DNA of 64,000 nucleotides from Roseburia sp. (GCA_003483745.1 DMYD01000014.1:537-64536); one strand, 5' to 3'. Positions 42,708 to 51,724 are shown, numbered from the stretch's first letter. Notes: generated from the sequence alone by a model not told the origin. Program-made: numbers and translations.

Positions 42708-43504
42708 CCTTCGTACTCTCCTTCGATTGCAAATGCATGGTTCATAGGTCCGCTTCCTTTTCCAAGGTCAAGCATGGCGGCAAGTGCGCCGGAAATATAA
42801 TTTTTCGCATACCTGACGGAAGTTTCTAAATCCCTTCCTTTTGCAAGATTCGATGCGATTGCGGAAGAAAGCGTGCAGCCTGTTCCATGGGTATTAGGGT
42901 TGTCAATTCTCTTTCCATGAAACCATACCGGCTCTTTCCCTTTCTGGAAAAGAAGGTCATTGGCATCATTTAACTGATGTCCACCCTTTAACAAAACCGC
43001 ACAGCCTAAAGTGTTACAGATGACTTCTGCTGCCTTTTCCATATCTGCTTCTGTTTTGATCTCCATTTCGGAAAGCACTTCTGCTTCCGGGATATTCGGA
43101 GTGATAACAGTTGCAAGAGGCAATAATTTACTTTTCAATGTGCTGATGGCATCCTCGCTGATCAGTCTTGCCCCGCTGGTTGCCACCATGACAGGATCCA
43201 CTACAATATTTTTTGCATGATACTCTATCAGTTTTTCCGCAATCGTCTCGATCAGTTCACTTGATGAAACCATTCCTGTTTTAATTGCATCCGGACGAAT
43301 ATCCGTAAAAATACTATCCAGCTGCTCTGCCAAAAATTTTGGAGTTACCTCCATAATATCTGTTACGCCGGTCGTATTCTGGGCAGTCAGAGCCGTGATT
43401 GCACTCATCGCGTATACGCGGTTTGCGGTCATTGTCTTAATATCTGCCTGGATGCCGGCGCCTCCACTGGAATCGCTTCCAGCGATTGTTAATGCTGTGT
43501 ACAT
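42704..43504 (-). CDS. thiD: hydroxymethylpyrimidine (phosphate) kinase
   Basis: Phosphorylates hydroxymethylpyrimidine twice for thiamine synthesis; a ribokinase-fold enzyme. LTIAGSDSSGGAGIQADIKT at residues 4-23, VVDPVMVATSGARL near 107, VLLKGGHQ near 175, and the anion hole NTHGTGCTLSSAIASNLAKG near 205 are signatures. I start at ATG 43504 with AAGGAGG upstream. The frame continues to 43570, but that part is the riboswitch terminator. It is the first gene of thiD-cytX-thiW. Confidence 0.96.
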   Translation of the reverse strand: MYTALTIAGSDSSGGAGIQADIKTMTANRVYAMSAITALTAQNTTGVTDIMEVTPKFLAEQLDSIFTDIRPDAIKTGMVSSSELIETIAEKLIEYHAKNIVVDPVMVATSGARLISEDAISTLKSKLLPLATVITPNIPEAEVLSEMEIKTEADMEKAAEVICNTLGCAVLLKGGHQLNDANDLLFQKGKEPVWFHGKRIDNPNTHGTGCTLSSAIASNLAKGRDLETSVRYAKNYISGALAAMLDLGKGSGPMNHAFAIEGEYEG

Positions 43505-43533
43505 AAAATCCTCCTTGCTTTTCTCCATGTAAT

Positions 43534-43570
43534 AAAAAAAGTGCAGAAACCCAACCAAAGATTCCTGCAC
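43534..43570 (-). terminator. riboswitch-controlled terminator upstream of thiD
   Basis: GTGCAGGAA pairs with TTTCTGCAC (one G-T pair), followed by seven Ts, between the TPP aptamer and the thiD ribosome site. It is the likely expression platform, forming when TPP is bound. Confidence 0.8.
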
Positions 43571-43593
43571 AAAAAATCACTTGTGATCCATTA

Positions 43594-43674
43594 TCTCCCT
43601 ACGTTGGCATTATCCAAATCAGGTTCCGGGTTAAAGCGTCCGCTTACTCTCAGCCCGCCTGTGCGAGCACCCCA
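43594..43674 (-). ncRNA. TPP riboswitch (THI element)
   Basis: The minus strand holds the conserved core in order: GGGGTGC (43673-43667), GGCTGAGA, ACCC, GAACCTGAT, GGATAATGCCAACGTAGGGA. These are the TPP-aptamer signatures. It controls thiD-cytX-thiW by transcription attenuation. Confidence 0.98.
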
Positions 43675-43728
43675 TTTTTCATGATCCACATCACTGCTGT
43701 GATGTTCTTTTGTTTTTATAACAGCTTT

Positions 43729-43756
43729 ATTATACACGCCTGTTCTCAAAATGCAA
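43729..43756 (-). promoter_or_regulatory. promoter of the thi operon
   Basis: TTGCAT (43756-43751), 16 bases, TATAAT (43734-43729), about 55 bases upstream of the TPP aptamer. Between it and the VOC stop at 43839 lies an imperfect hairpin without T-tract. Confidence 0.7.
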
Positions 43757-43838
43757 GGTTTTTATCCTGAGCCATATTACAGCAAAAGCAGAAACATACA
43801 TCTTTCCTGCTTTCAGCTGTTGTAAAATATATGAAAAC

Positions 43839-44231
43839 CTATAAATACTGGCTAAACTCTACCTTTTCCTTATTTGGTCCTTCTATTGTAAAAAACTTTA
43901 CACCATTCTCCCAGAATGGAAGGAAATGAATGGTATCTTTCGTGGTATTCATCTGCTTCTTTTCAATATACTGATAGACTTCTTCGATATCTTTCACATT
44001 GATTGCTACATGGTCGATGGCTCCGCTTTCCAGTTTTGCGGCCTTATTTTCATAAGTTTCGATCACAAGTGTCTCCAGTTTTAAAAATGCCACTTCTTCC
44101 CCTGCCTCCTCATTGACTGTCCGGAGTGCAGCTTCAAATCCAAGTTCCTTATAAAATGCAATTGTTTTTTCAATATCATTTGTCGGAATCCCAATGTGCT
44201 GAATCCCTGTTGTGTATGTTTTCAGATCCAT
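43839..44231 (-). CDS. VOC-superfamily (glyoxalase-like) protein
   Basis: A 130-residue protein of the vicinal-oxygen-chelate fold, made of two beta-alpha-beta modules. GIQHIGIPTNDIEKTIAFYK at the start supplies the first metal histidine; AIDHVAINVKDIEEVYQYIE near residue 72 and the C-terminal GPNKEKVEFSQ supply further ligands. Members act as glyoxalases, epimerases, isomerases or dioxygenases. Its ATG follows directly on the kinase stop (TAAATG), so it is probably part of the sugar pathway, perhaps as an isomerase; that is inference. Confidence 0.82.
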   Translation of the reverse strand: MDLKTYTTGIQHIGIPTNDIEKTIAFYKELGFEAALRTVNEEAGEEVAFLKLETLVIETYENKAAKLESGAIDHVAINVKDIEEVYQYIEKKQMNTTKDTIHFLPFWENGVKFFTIEGPNKEKVEFSQYL

Positions 44232-45245
44232 TTATCTTTCCATCCTTTCTTCCACTTCGGCCAGTGACGGCATTGCCGGTATTGCCCCTTTCTTTTCCAC
44301 GCAAAGGCTTGCTACTGCATTTCCAAACCGCACATATTCTTTCAGTTCTTTCATGGTAAACATCTCCGGATGCTTATCTGCTTTACTGATACAATATAAA
44401 AAACCTCCCCAGAAGGAATCGCCTGCACCGTTTGTATCGACTGCGCTGCTGACAAATCCCGGAATCTGTGCCCCTCCCTCTTTACAATAAAGATAGGCTC
44501 CTTTACTGCCGAGCGTTACTGCAACAATCTTTACACCCTTCCGGAATAAGATTTCTGCCGCTTTTTGCGGCTCTTTTTCACCTGTCAGTAATTCTGTTTC
44601 TTCATCCGAAATTTTCATCATATCTACATATGGCACAAGACTGCGCATCTGTGCTTTTGCTGTCTCTTCATCTCTCCACAATGAAGCTCTGTAATTCGGA
44701 TCATAAGAGATGATGCTTCCTTTTTCTTTTGCACGGCGGATCGCATAGAACGTTGTGTCTCGTGCCGGTTGATCTGTCAGGGAAAGAGAGCCTACATGAA
44801 ACACTTTCGTCTGATTGAGAATGTCGACATTGATCTCCTCTTTTTCAATTCTTGTATCGGCTCCCGGTTTTCTTGCAAAAGAAAAAGACCTTTCACCATT
44901 TTCTGCTACACTTACAAATGCGAGTGTTGTGAAATAATTTTCATCTAAAATCATTCCGTCTGTCTCAACCTTTTCTTTTTCCAGTATAGACTTCAAAAAC
45001 TCTCCATGCATGTCTTTTCCCGCTTTTCCGACAAAAGCAGTATGTGCCCCGAGCTTTGCAGCGGCAACTGCAACATTGGCAGGTGCCCCTCCCGGATTCT
45101 GGGCAAATAAGGTCTGTCCCTCCTCGTTGACCCCCTGCCAGGTGAAATCGATCAGAATCTCACCAAAGGTTGTAATATCATACAACGACCGTTTCGCCGC
45201 ATCAAAAGTATCCGCCAAAAGTCCGTTTTCAAGTAATTTTTCCAA
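44232..45245 (-). CDS. PfkB-family carbohydrate kinase, fructokinase-like
   Basis: A 337-residue ribokinase-fold kinase. FGEILIDFTWQG near residue 28, the substrate motif NPGGAPANVAVAAAKLGAHT near 50, ISYDPNYRASLW near 183, and the catalytic DTNGAGDSFWGGF near 270 match fructokinases (the usual DTTGAGD is DTNGAGD here). The start appears to be TTG 45245, twelve bases after AAGGAG, giving an N-terminal extension of about 22 residues. It follows the GntP permease and precedes the VOC gene. It would phosphorylate the keto-sugar made by the dehydrogenase of this locus. Confidence 0.88.
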   Translation of the reverse strand: MEKLLENGLLADTFDAAKRSLYDITTFGEILIDFTWQGVNEEGQTLFAQNPGGAPANVAVAAAKLGAHTAFVGKAGKDMHGEFLKSILEKEKVETDGMILDENYFTTLAFVSVAENGERSFSFARKPGADTRIEKEEINVDILNQTKVFHVGSLSLTDQPARDTTFYAIRRAKEKGSIISYDPNYRASLWRDEETAKAQMRSLVPYVDMMKISDEETELLTGEKEPQKAAEILFRKGVKIVAVTLGSKGAYLYCKEGGAQIPGFVSSAVDTNGAGDSFWGGFLYCISKADKHPEMFTMKELKEYVRFGNAVASLCVEKKGAIPAMPSLAEVEERMER

Positions 45246-45275
45246 AATATGTCTACACTCCTTTTCACATTTTTC

Positions 45276-46634
45276 CTAAGCAAATAAGCTGATTACCATG
45301 GCACAGATAAGACCTGTAAATCCAATGATCGTCTCCATCACAGTCCATGATTTCAAAGTTGTCTTCTCATCAATCTCAAGCAGTGAACCAACCAGCCAGA
45401 ACCCGGAGTCATTCACATGGCTGAATGCCGTTGCACCTCCGGTGATCGCACATACCATCGCTGCCAGATAAAGCGGGGACAGACCTGCAACCGCCGGCAT
45501 GGATGCCATGATTCCTGCTGCCATCGTCATTGCAACCACTGCCGCACCTACCGAAGCCCTTACCAGTGCTGCGATTAAAAATGCGACTAAAATCAGCGGC
45601 AGTCCACTTTTTTCGAGTACCGGTCCGATAATGTCTCCCATTCCACAGTCCTGAAGAACCCAGCGGATAATACCGCCTCCGGTGATCACCAGAAGAATCT
45701 GACCGGTCGGGCGCAGTGAACGGTCCATGATCTTTTTTAACTGCTCCCCGTCATATCCCTGTTTTTTCCCGAGAAAATACATTGCGCATAGAACTGCAAT
45801 GATCAATGCAACAAATGGAGTACCCACAAACTTAATCACCGGACGGATTCCATCCAATGCCGGAATATATTCGGAAAGAGTACAGCATAAAATAAGTACC
45901 AAAGGGACAAGAATAATTGCAATCACAGTCTGAAATTTCGGCAGATTTGCTTCCTCATCTTCTCTTACCTCTGAAACTGCGGATGGCAGTCCTGTGTGAA
46001 TTTTGTTTCCAATGAACTTTGACCACAAAATTCCTGCAAAGATCAGGGACAAAATTCCGGTTGGTACACCGACTGCGATCAGGATTCCAAGATCTACACC
46101 AAGCATGTTTGCAACCAGCACCGAACCAGCTGATGGCGGAATAAACGCAAATCCGGTTGCAAGTCCTGCCAAAAGCGGAATCACATAATATAATGTAGAT
46201 TTCTTTGTTTTCTTCGCCAGTCCAAATGCAAGCGGGATCAAGATCACAACTCCTGCCTCAAAAAAAACGGTTGTTCCTACGACCAGTCCTGTTATTCCAA
46301 GTGCAAGTCCTGCTTTTTTCTCCCCGAATCGGTTCACTAATGTCTGTGCAACACACTGGGCTCCTCCCGACACTTCCAGTATGCCGCCAAACAGTGAACC
46401 CAGACCGATCAGCAATACGATTCCCTGCAGTGTTTCACCCGCACCCTTTTCCACAGTATTTATAAGTGTCGGGACCGGCATTCCTGCTCCGAGTCCGATC
46501 ACTAAGGCAGAGATCAGCAGGGATAATACCGGATGAAATTTAAATTTAATGATCAGTAACAGCAACAATGCAATTCCTGCCACCGCCGCGATCAGCAGCC
46601 TTGTCGGATCTGATGCAAATACCCCTTCTGTCAT
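45276..46634 (-). CDS. GntP-family permease
   Basis: A 452-residue transporter with about 12 helices. The family takes up gluconate, fructuronate, idonate or similar sugar acids with protons. GMPVPTLINTVEKGAGETLQ near residue 50, EVSGGAQCVAQTLVNRFGEK near 88, FIPPSAGSVLVANMLGVD near 167, and the C-terminal HVNDSGFWLVGSLLEIDEKT near 400 are signatures. It lies between the dehydrogenase and kinase genes. The substrate is uncertain: a sugar acid by family, although the neighbouring kinase looks fructose-directed. Confidence 0.93.
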   Translation of the reverse strand: MTEGVFASDPTRLLIAAVAGIALLLLLIIKFKFHPVLSLLISALVIGLGAGMPVPTLINTVEKGAGETLQGIVLLIGLGSLFGGILEVSGGAQCVAQTLVNRFGEKKAGLALGITGLVVGTTVFFEAGVVILIPLAFGLAKKTKKSTLYYVIPLLAGLATGFAFIPPSAGSVLVANMLGVDLGILIAVGVPTGILSLIFAGILWSKFIGNKIHTGLPSAVSEVREDEEANLPKFQTVIAIILVPLVLILCCTLSEYIPALDGIRPVIKFVGTPFVALIIAVLCAMYFLGKKQGYDGEQLKKIMDRSLRPTGQILLVITGGGIIRWVLQDCGMGDIIGPVLEKSGLPLILVAFLIAALVRASVGAAVVAMTMAAGIMASMPAVAGLSPLYLAAMVCAITGGATAFSHVNDSGFWLVGSLLEIDEKTTLKSWTVMETIIGFTGLICAMVISLFA

Positions 46635-46661
46635 TTTCTTTTCCTCCCATATCAGTCTTGA

Positions 46662-48278
46662 TTATCGTACATATTTATGAATGGCTGCTCTCACTGCACC
46701 TGGTCCTGCAATCATCTCACGGAACATATCTTCAATCTTTTCACCAACTCCATCTTTATAAAGATCCGTAAAGAAAATACGCGCATTGGATAATATCGGT
46801 TTCAACTGGTCTTTAAACGTCTCCGGATTTCCAACTACAATATCACCAAGCTGCTTTGTCAGTTCTTCATTCATTGGATCCGGAGCAAGCTCATATTTCT
46901 TACCCTCATCATCCACTGCCAGCATATATCTGAGCCAGCCAGCAATTCCAAGCGGGATTGCTGTAAGTCTTGACGCATCTCCATATTTTGCAACATATGC
47001 TTTTACGGTTTCACCAAAACGGATTCCTACCATCTGTGATACATCTACTGCCAGACGAAGGTTTGTATCTCCCAGATACTCATTTGGGAAACGATCATTG
47101 AAAAGTTCATCCACAAATGCCTGCGGTGATAAAATTCCAGGATCGGCAACTACCGGAAGTCCTTCATCATAAGCTACCATGCGTGCCATCTTCATCATAT
47201 CTTCATTGGTATTGAGCATATGTGCAAACAGATCGTATCCAAGCACAACTCCCAAAGGACCTGTTGCGGAATGAACCGGATTTAAACATACCGTCACTTT
47301 CATTCTCTCAGAAAGATTTACCGTATTCCGGTCTGCAAGATAAACACCAAAACCTTTTTCCAATGCCGGACGGCCATTCGGAAAACTATCTTCGATCACA
47401 AGATACTGAGGTTTTTCTGCATTGACAAATGGTGCAATATATGTTTTCTTTCCTGTGATGACCGGCTGCATATCTTCTACACCAAGTGTCTCTAAATCTG
47501 CCGCAATCTGTTCGCTTGGACGGGGAGTGATCTTATCGATCATCGTCCATGGGAAAGCTACAACCTTTTCATCACTGACATAATGAATGAAACCTGCATC
47601 CACAAATCCTTCTTTTTCCCACTCTTCTGCCATCGTAAGTACTGACTCGCGCAGTTTTGCACCGTTCTTAGAACAGTTATCCATAGATACTAATGCAAGC
47701 GGATATTTTCCTGCCTTATATCTTTCAAAGAGCATTGCTACCAATACTGCCATTGCTCCTGTTGCCTGATCCGGTCCGTTTTTGATATCAGCTTCCACAA
47801 ATGGAAACCACGTTCCGTCTGCCCTCTGGAGTGCATACCCTTTTTCCGTAATTGTAAAAGATACCATCTGTAATGACGGACTTGTGAAGACTTCCTTCAG
47901 GCGGTTCCACTGTGTCAGATCATTTGACTGTGCTTTTATCGCTTCCGCAAGTGAGCCAAGTACTTTATATTCCCTTGTTCCGTCTCCGTGCAGTATTACA
48001 CTAAGTCCCAGATTATCGTATGGTTCATAAATCTTGTCTACCACATCATAGTCAAATGTCTCTACGCAGGTGATTCCTTTGTCCATGATACCTTCTTCTA
48101 AAAGACCATCTGCGATACCACCAATAAAGATCCGGAAAATATTTCCGATTCCAAAATGAACCCAGCCCGGCTCTTTCTTTGCTTTTTCTGACACTTTCTC
48201 CACATCATATCCAGGAAGCGCAATTCCTGCTTTCTCCCATCCTTCACGATCTCTGATTCCTTCCAATGTTAACTTCAT
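46662..48278 (-). CDS. mannitol dehydrogenase/fructuronate reductase family oxidoreductase
   Basis: A 538-residue NAD(P)-dependent polyol or mannonate dehydrogenase. The N-terminal Rossmann motif is WVHFGIGNIFRIFIGGIADG near residue 36; VSFTITEKGY near 140 and LVSMDNCSKNGAK near 190 are substrate-domain motifs. The catalytic Lys-Asn-His triad is in KVTVCLNPVHSATGPLG near 325. I start at ATG 48278 with AGGAGG upstream. It is the first gene of the operon. Whether it acts on mannitol/arabinitol or on mannonate/fructuronate cannot be decided: the GntP permease favours the acid, the fructokinase favours the polyol. Confidence 0.9.
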   Translation of the reverse strand: MKLTLEGIRDREGWEKAGIALPGYDVEKVSEKAKKEPGWVHFGIGNIFRIFIGGIADGLLEEGIMDKGITCVETFDYDVVDKIYEPYDNLGLSVILHGDGTREYKVLGSLAEAIKAQSNDLTQWNRLKEVFTSPSLQMVSFTITEKGYALQRADGTWFPFVEADIKNGPDQATGAMAVLVAMLFERYKAGKYPLALVSMDNCSKNGAKLRESVLTMAEEWEKEGFVDAGFIHYVSDEKVVAFPWTMIDKITPRPSEQIAADLETLGVEDMQPVITGKKTYIAPFVNAEKPQYLVIEDSFPNGRPALEKGFGVYLADRNTVNLSERMKVTVCLNPVHSATGPLGVVLGYDLFAHMLNTNEDMMKMARMVAYDEGLPVVADPGILSPQAFVDELFNDRFPNEYLGDTNLRLAVDVSQMVGIRFGETVKAYVAKYGDASRLTAIPLGIAGWLRYMLAVDDEGKKYELAPDPMNEELTKQLGDIVVGNPETFKDQLKPILSNARIFFTDLYKDGVGEKIEDMFREMIAGPGAVRAAIHKYVR

Positions 48279-48322
48279 TTTTTTCCTCCTTATTCTCTTT
48301 TGCTTTTTTGTTATGTTTTTCA

Positions 48323-48340
48323 CTTACGCTTATATCTAAG
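48323..48340. promoter_or_regulatory. candidate ROK operator, copy 1
   Basis: CTTACGCT-N6-TAAG, with CTTA/TAAG ends as an inverted repeat. It lies just downstream of the dehydrogenase promoter. An equal-length copy occurs at 48558-48575. Confidence 0.55.
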
Positions 48341-48350
48341 TTGTAAGTTA

Positions 48351-48379
48351 AGTATATAACCATGATATTTTCTTGTCTA
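48351..48379 (-). promoter_or_regulatory. promoter of the dehydrogenase-GntP-kinase operon
   Basis: Minus strand TAGACA (48379-48374), 17 bases, TATACT (48356-48351), with a candidate operator at the transcription start. Confidence 0.65.
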
Positions 48380-48443
48380 TTGATAAAAAAGACAATTTTA
48401 AATTGATTTTTTTATTACTTTTTCACAAAACAAGTCCAAAATC

Positions 48444-48472
48444 TTGTTTTATAAACTTGTTTATATTAGAAT
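48444..48472 (+). promoter_or_regulatory. candidate promoter of the ROK gene
   Basis: TTGTTT, 17 bases, TAGAAT on the plus strand, divergent from the dehydrogenase promoter. The second operator copy lies downstream of it, which suggests autoregulation. Confidence 0.4.
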
Positions 48473-48557
48473 ATATTTAAATCTTAGATGTATGATTTAT
48501 GTATAAGTAAAAAAGAAGTCATGTGAAAAATAAGATTTTTCACACGCAGGATTTATG

Positions 48558-48575
48558 CTTACGCTCAAACTTAAG
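48558..48575. promoter_or_regulatory. candidate ROK operator, copy 2
   Basis: CTTACGCTCAAACTTAAG: the same CTTACGCT-N6-TAAG pattern as copy 1, in the same orientation, in the 5' region of the ROK gene. Confidence 0.55.
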
Positions 48576-48609
48576 ATGCGCAAAAAGCAGCACAGGAATG
48601 GAGATTAGT

Positions 48610-49755
48610 ATGAAAGAAAAAGGATTGACCACGATTACCTTAAAAAAAATAAACCGTAATAAAGTTTACCAATATATCTATCAGAAAAAAGAAACTTCCA
48701 AACTACAGATCGTTTCAGATCTGCAGATGGGACTTTCCACGGTCAGTCAAAATTTAAATGAGCTTGAAAATGACGGGCTGATCAGCCGCAATGGATTTTT
48801 CGAATCTACCGGTGGACGGAAAGCCCAGATTATACGGATTGTCGAAGATTTCCGTATTTCTATCGGTCTTGGAATTTTAAAAGACATGTTTCATATGGCA
48901 GCAGTGAATTTATATGGCGATGCGATTGCCACTGAGACAATTTCACTGCCTTATGAAAACAGCGATGCTTATTATTCAGCTCTTGCCAAAAATGTAAAAC
49001 AATTTATCCAGAATCATCAATATGATCCAGAAAAAATTGAGGGAATTTCCATCGCCACGCAGGGCATCATCTCTCCGGACGGAACCGCTGTGACCTATGG
49101 AGATATCATGGGAAATACTATGATGCAGCTTTCTGATTTTTCATCCAGACTTCCGTATCCATGCCATTTAGAGCATGATTCCAAAGCCGCTGCAGATTTA
49201 GAACTCTGGAATCACCCACAGTTCGACAGTGCACTGATCTTTCTTCTGAATCAGAACCTTGGAGGTGCCATTATCACCAACCATGAGGTTCATCAGGGGA
49301 ATCACATGCGCAGTGGGCTTTTTGAACATATCTGCATTGATCCGGACGGACCAAAATGCTATTGCGGTAATCACGGATGTCTCGAAACCTATTGTTCTGC
49401 GAATGCACTAAAGACTGCTGCCGGTATGCCGATCAAAGAATTTTTCAATATCCTCCATACCACACAGGCCCCCACTCTTTTACAGATCTGGCATAATTAT
49501 CTGGATCATCTTGCTTTCGCGATCCGCAATCTGAATCTGGTCATCGACTGCCCAGTCATTATAAGCGGATACCTTGCACCGTATTTTGAGGAATCAGATA
49601 TGTCGTATCTGCTGGAAAAAATTAATGAACATTCCCTTTTCCAGATGACAAAAGATCAGCTTTTCGTTGGCGATCACGGGCAGTATACTCCTGCAATTGG
49701 AGCTGCTCTTTATTATGTAAAAAAATTCCCTGCCCTGTCTGACTTTATTAAATAA
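48610..49755 (+). CDS. ROK-family transcriptional regulator
   Basis: A 381-residue protein with an N-terminal winged helix (KKINRNKVYQYIYQKKETSK, then LQIVSDLQMGLSTVSQNLNELENDGLI) and a C-terminal ROK sugar-kinase-like domain. The zinc motif CYCGNHGCLETYC is near residue 255. The kinase ATP loop is weak, as usual for NagC/XylR-type repressors. The start at 48610 follows GGAGATTAGT; the open frame from 48523 has no ribosome site. It is divergent from the dehydrogenase operon, which it probably controls through the CTTACGCT-N6-TAAG sites. Confidence 0.9.
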   Translation: MKEKGLTTITLKKINRNKVYQYIYQKKETSKLQIVSDLQMGLSTVSQNLNELENDGLISRNGFFESTGGRKAQIIRIVEDFRISIGLGILKDMFHMAAVNLYGDAIATETISLPYENSDAYYSALAKNVKQFIQNHQYDPEKIEGISIATQGIISPDGTAVTYGDIMGNTMMQLSDFSSRLPYPCHLEHDSKAAADLELWNHPQFDSALIFLLNQNLGGAIITNHEVHQGNHMRSGLFEHICIDPDGPKCYCGNHGCLETYCSANALKTAAGMPIKEFFNILHTTQAPTLLQIWHNYLDHLAFAIRNLNLVIDCPVIISGYLAPYFEESDMSYLLEKINEHSLFQMTKDQLFVGDHGQYTPAIGAALYYVKKFPALSDFIK

Positions 49756-49797
49756 TGCCGGTGTCTCCACTAAAATCCTTCCAGCAGTTATGATCGA

Positions 49798-50946
49798 TCA
49801 CAGTGGTAATATTACATCAAAAACCGTTCCTCCAGACGGATTGGATCTGACTGCAATACTGCCATCATGCACTCTCACGATTTCACGGACAAGCGCAAGT
49901 CCAAGTCCTACACCGCCAAGTTCTCGGCTTCTGGATTTATCCACACGAAAGAATGGTTCAAACACGCGTTCCCTGAGTTCCTCAGGGATTCCGTTCCCCG
50001 TATCCTCCACGGACAGATAAACATGTTTTTCCTTCCGGTATGCAGTTACTGTAACCTGTCCGCCTGAATGATTATATTTTATGGCATTCTCAACAAGATT
50101 GTATACCAGCCTGTAAATAAGAATGTCACTTCCAACCATCGTTATATTTTTACATTTTCCAGTAAGTTTTATGTTTTTTTCCTGTGCAAGAGGATCCAGA
50201 TCTGCTAACACTTCATCAACAAGCGCGTCAACCATAATTTTATCATCCCGTCCCACAGTCTGAAGTTCACTCATATCAAGGAGCGTTTTTACCATTTTAC
50301 TGAGTCTTCCATTCTGCTCGGTAACCATCTTTATTGTCTGCAATGTGTCAGCATCATTATCCGGATGCCGTGTAGAATTATAAAGATCAAGCTGTACCTG
50401 CATCAAAGATAATGGCGTCCGCAGTTCATGTGCTGCATTTGCTGTAAATTGCCTCTGTATCTCAAATGCGTCCGAGAGACGTTCAAGCATCTTATTATAC
50501 GAAACGCTAAGCTGGTTCAATTCTTTAACTTTATTTTCTTCTATTCGTGAAGCTGCCAGATTTTGCGCCTGTACTTCTTCAATTTTATCAGAAAATTCAC
50601 GGATCGGTCTGAGTGCATGCCCACTTATAAAATATGTAACTCCCCCGCCAATAAGAGCCAATATGGCTGATATCAGCAGACTGTTTTTTTTGTAATCTTC
50701 CTTATTATTATATGCCTGGATAGAAAAATCATTGGCAAACTCATCCCACTTATCATCCGGAATGCTGATATATATTTCATCCGTATTCTCCCCGTTATCC
50801 TCTCCCTGGGCATCCACAGTCTCCTGCAGGGAATCAATATAATACACGCCATTTTTATAGACAAACATCGTCAGACATCCACATATAACTGCAATATATA
50901 CTGTAATGATACAGGTAAGCCTCCACTGCAGTGACATTCTTTTCAT
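49798..50946 (-). CDS. sensor histidine kinase
   Basis: A 382-residue membrane kinase. TM1 is at residues ~10-30, an extracellular loop of ~60 residues with many acidic residues (VDAQGEDNGENTDE), TM2 near 88-108, then HAMP, the H-box FTANAAHELRTPLSLMQVQL near 170, N-box NLVENAIKYNHSGGQ, and G-boxes DTGNGIPEELRERVFEPFFR and GGVGLGLALVREIV. It overlaps the regulator gene by four bases. It is convergent with the ROK gene. Because the redox cluster is divergent from the regulator, it may sense redox state or an envelope signal. Confidence 0.93.
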   Translation of the reverse strand: MKRMSLQWRLTCIITVYIAVICGCLTMFVYKNGVYYIDSLQETVDAQGEDNGENTDEIYISIPDDKWDEFANDFSIQAYNNKEDYKKNSLLISAILALIGGGVTYFISGHALRPIREFSDKIEEVQAQNLAASRIEENKVKELNQLSVSYNKMLERLSDAFEIQRQFTANAAHELRTPLSLMQVQLDLYNSTRHPDNDADTLQTIKMVTEQNGRLSKMVKTLLDMSELQTVGRDDKIMVDALVDEVLADLDPLAQEKNIKLTGKCKNITMVGSDILIYRLVYNLVENAIKYNHSGGQVTVTAYRKEKHVYLSVEDTGNGIPEELRERVFEPFFRVDKSRSRELGGVGLGLALVREIVRVHDGSIAVRSNPSGGTVFDVILPL

Positions 50947-51623
50947 CGTTCAGACTCCTCCCGTATTTTATATCCCTCTCCCACCTTGTTTAAAATCGGA
51001 TCATATCCAAGTTCAGCCTTAAGCTTTTTCCTAAGCGAAGACATGTGTACTCTGATGGCACCACTAAAGCTATCCACGGATGCATCCCAGACATGTTCCA
51101 TCAATTCCTCCTGACTTACCGGTCTTCCAGGATTCAGAAGTAAATATTCCAAAATGCCATTTTCTTTTCTTGTCAGGGAAATCATTTTCCCTTTTGCATA
51201 TGCCTCACGTCTTACCGTATCGAACTTTATCCCACCACTTTCCAGACACACATCTTTCTGCACAAATTTTCTTCTTGTCAGACTTCTGATACGCGCCTCA
51301 AGTTCCTGCAGATGAAATGGTTTTTCCATATAGTCATTTGCCCCTGCATCCAGTCCTTCAACCTTATCCGCAATCTGCCCTCTTGCAGATAATATAAGAA
51401 CCTTTGTCTCCTCATTTCTCTGTCTGAGTTCCTTTAAGATCTCCATTCCATCCATACCGGGCAGATTCAGATCCAGAACGATCAGATCATAATTTTCCGT
51501 CAGGACACTTTCAAAAGCCTCTTCCCCATCATAACAGGTATCCACCTCGTACCCTGCATCATACAGCCGTTTTGCAACCATGTCACACATTTGTTTCTCA
51601 TCTTCAACTATCAATAATCTCAA
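50943..51623 (-). CDS. OmpR-family response regulator
   Basis: A 226-residue regulator with a receiver domain (VEDE at 7-10; phospho-acceptor Asp51 in LIVLDLNLPGMDGM; lysine in YMEKPFHLQELEAR near 100) and a C-terminal winged helix (ISLTRKENGILEYLLLNPGR, then SGAIRVHMSSLRKKLKAELG). It pairs with the overlapping histidine kinase. Its start is about 100 bp from the first gene of the plus-strand redox cluster, which it may regulate. Confidence 0.95.
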   Translation of the reverse strand: MRLLIVEDEKQMCDMVAKRLYDAGYEVDTCYDGEEAFESVLTENYDLIVLDLNLPGMDGMEILKELRQRNEETKVLILSARGQIADKVEGLDAGANDYMEKPFHLQELEARIRSLTRRKFVQKDVCLESGGIKFDTVRREAYAKGKMISLTRKENGILEYLLLNPGRPVSQEELMEHVWDASVDSFSGAIRVHMSSLRKKLKAELGYDPILNKVGEGYKIREESER

Positions 51624-51668
51624 AATTCATTCACCCGCTTCTTAACACAAATTTTACAACAGCTATTG

Positions 51669-51674
51669 TATAAT
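51669..51674 (+). promoter_or_regulatory. -10 element of the redox cluster promoter
   Basis: A perfect TATAAT about 50 bases before the small CXXC gene. The -35 is poor, which suits activation. Upstream TTAACAC and TTTACAA resemble a direct repeat that an OmpR-type regulator might bind. Confidence 0.4.
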
Positions 51675-51724
51675 ACTAACATCAGCTGGTCAATAAATAC
51701 AACAAATGAAAGGAGTAAAATATC

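Noticed and set aside
43505..43570. Extended thiD start
   Set aside because: The extension reads through the riboswitch terminator hairpin; a strong ribosome site lies before ATG 43504.
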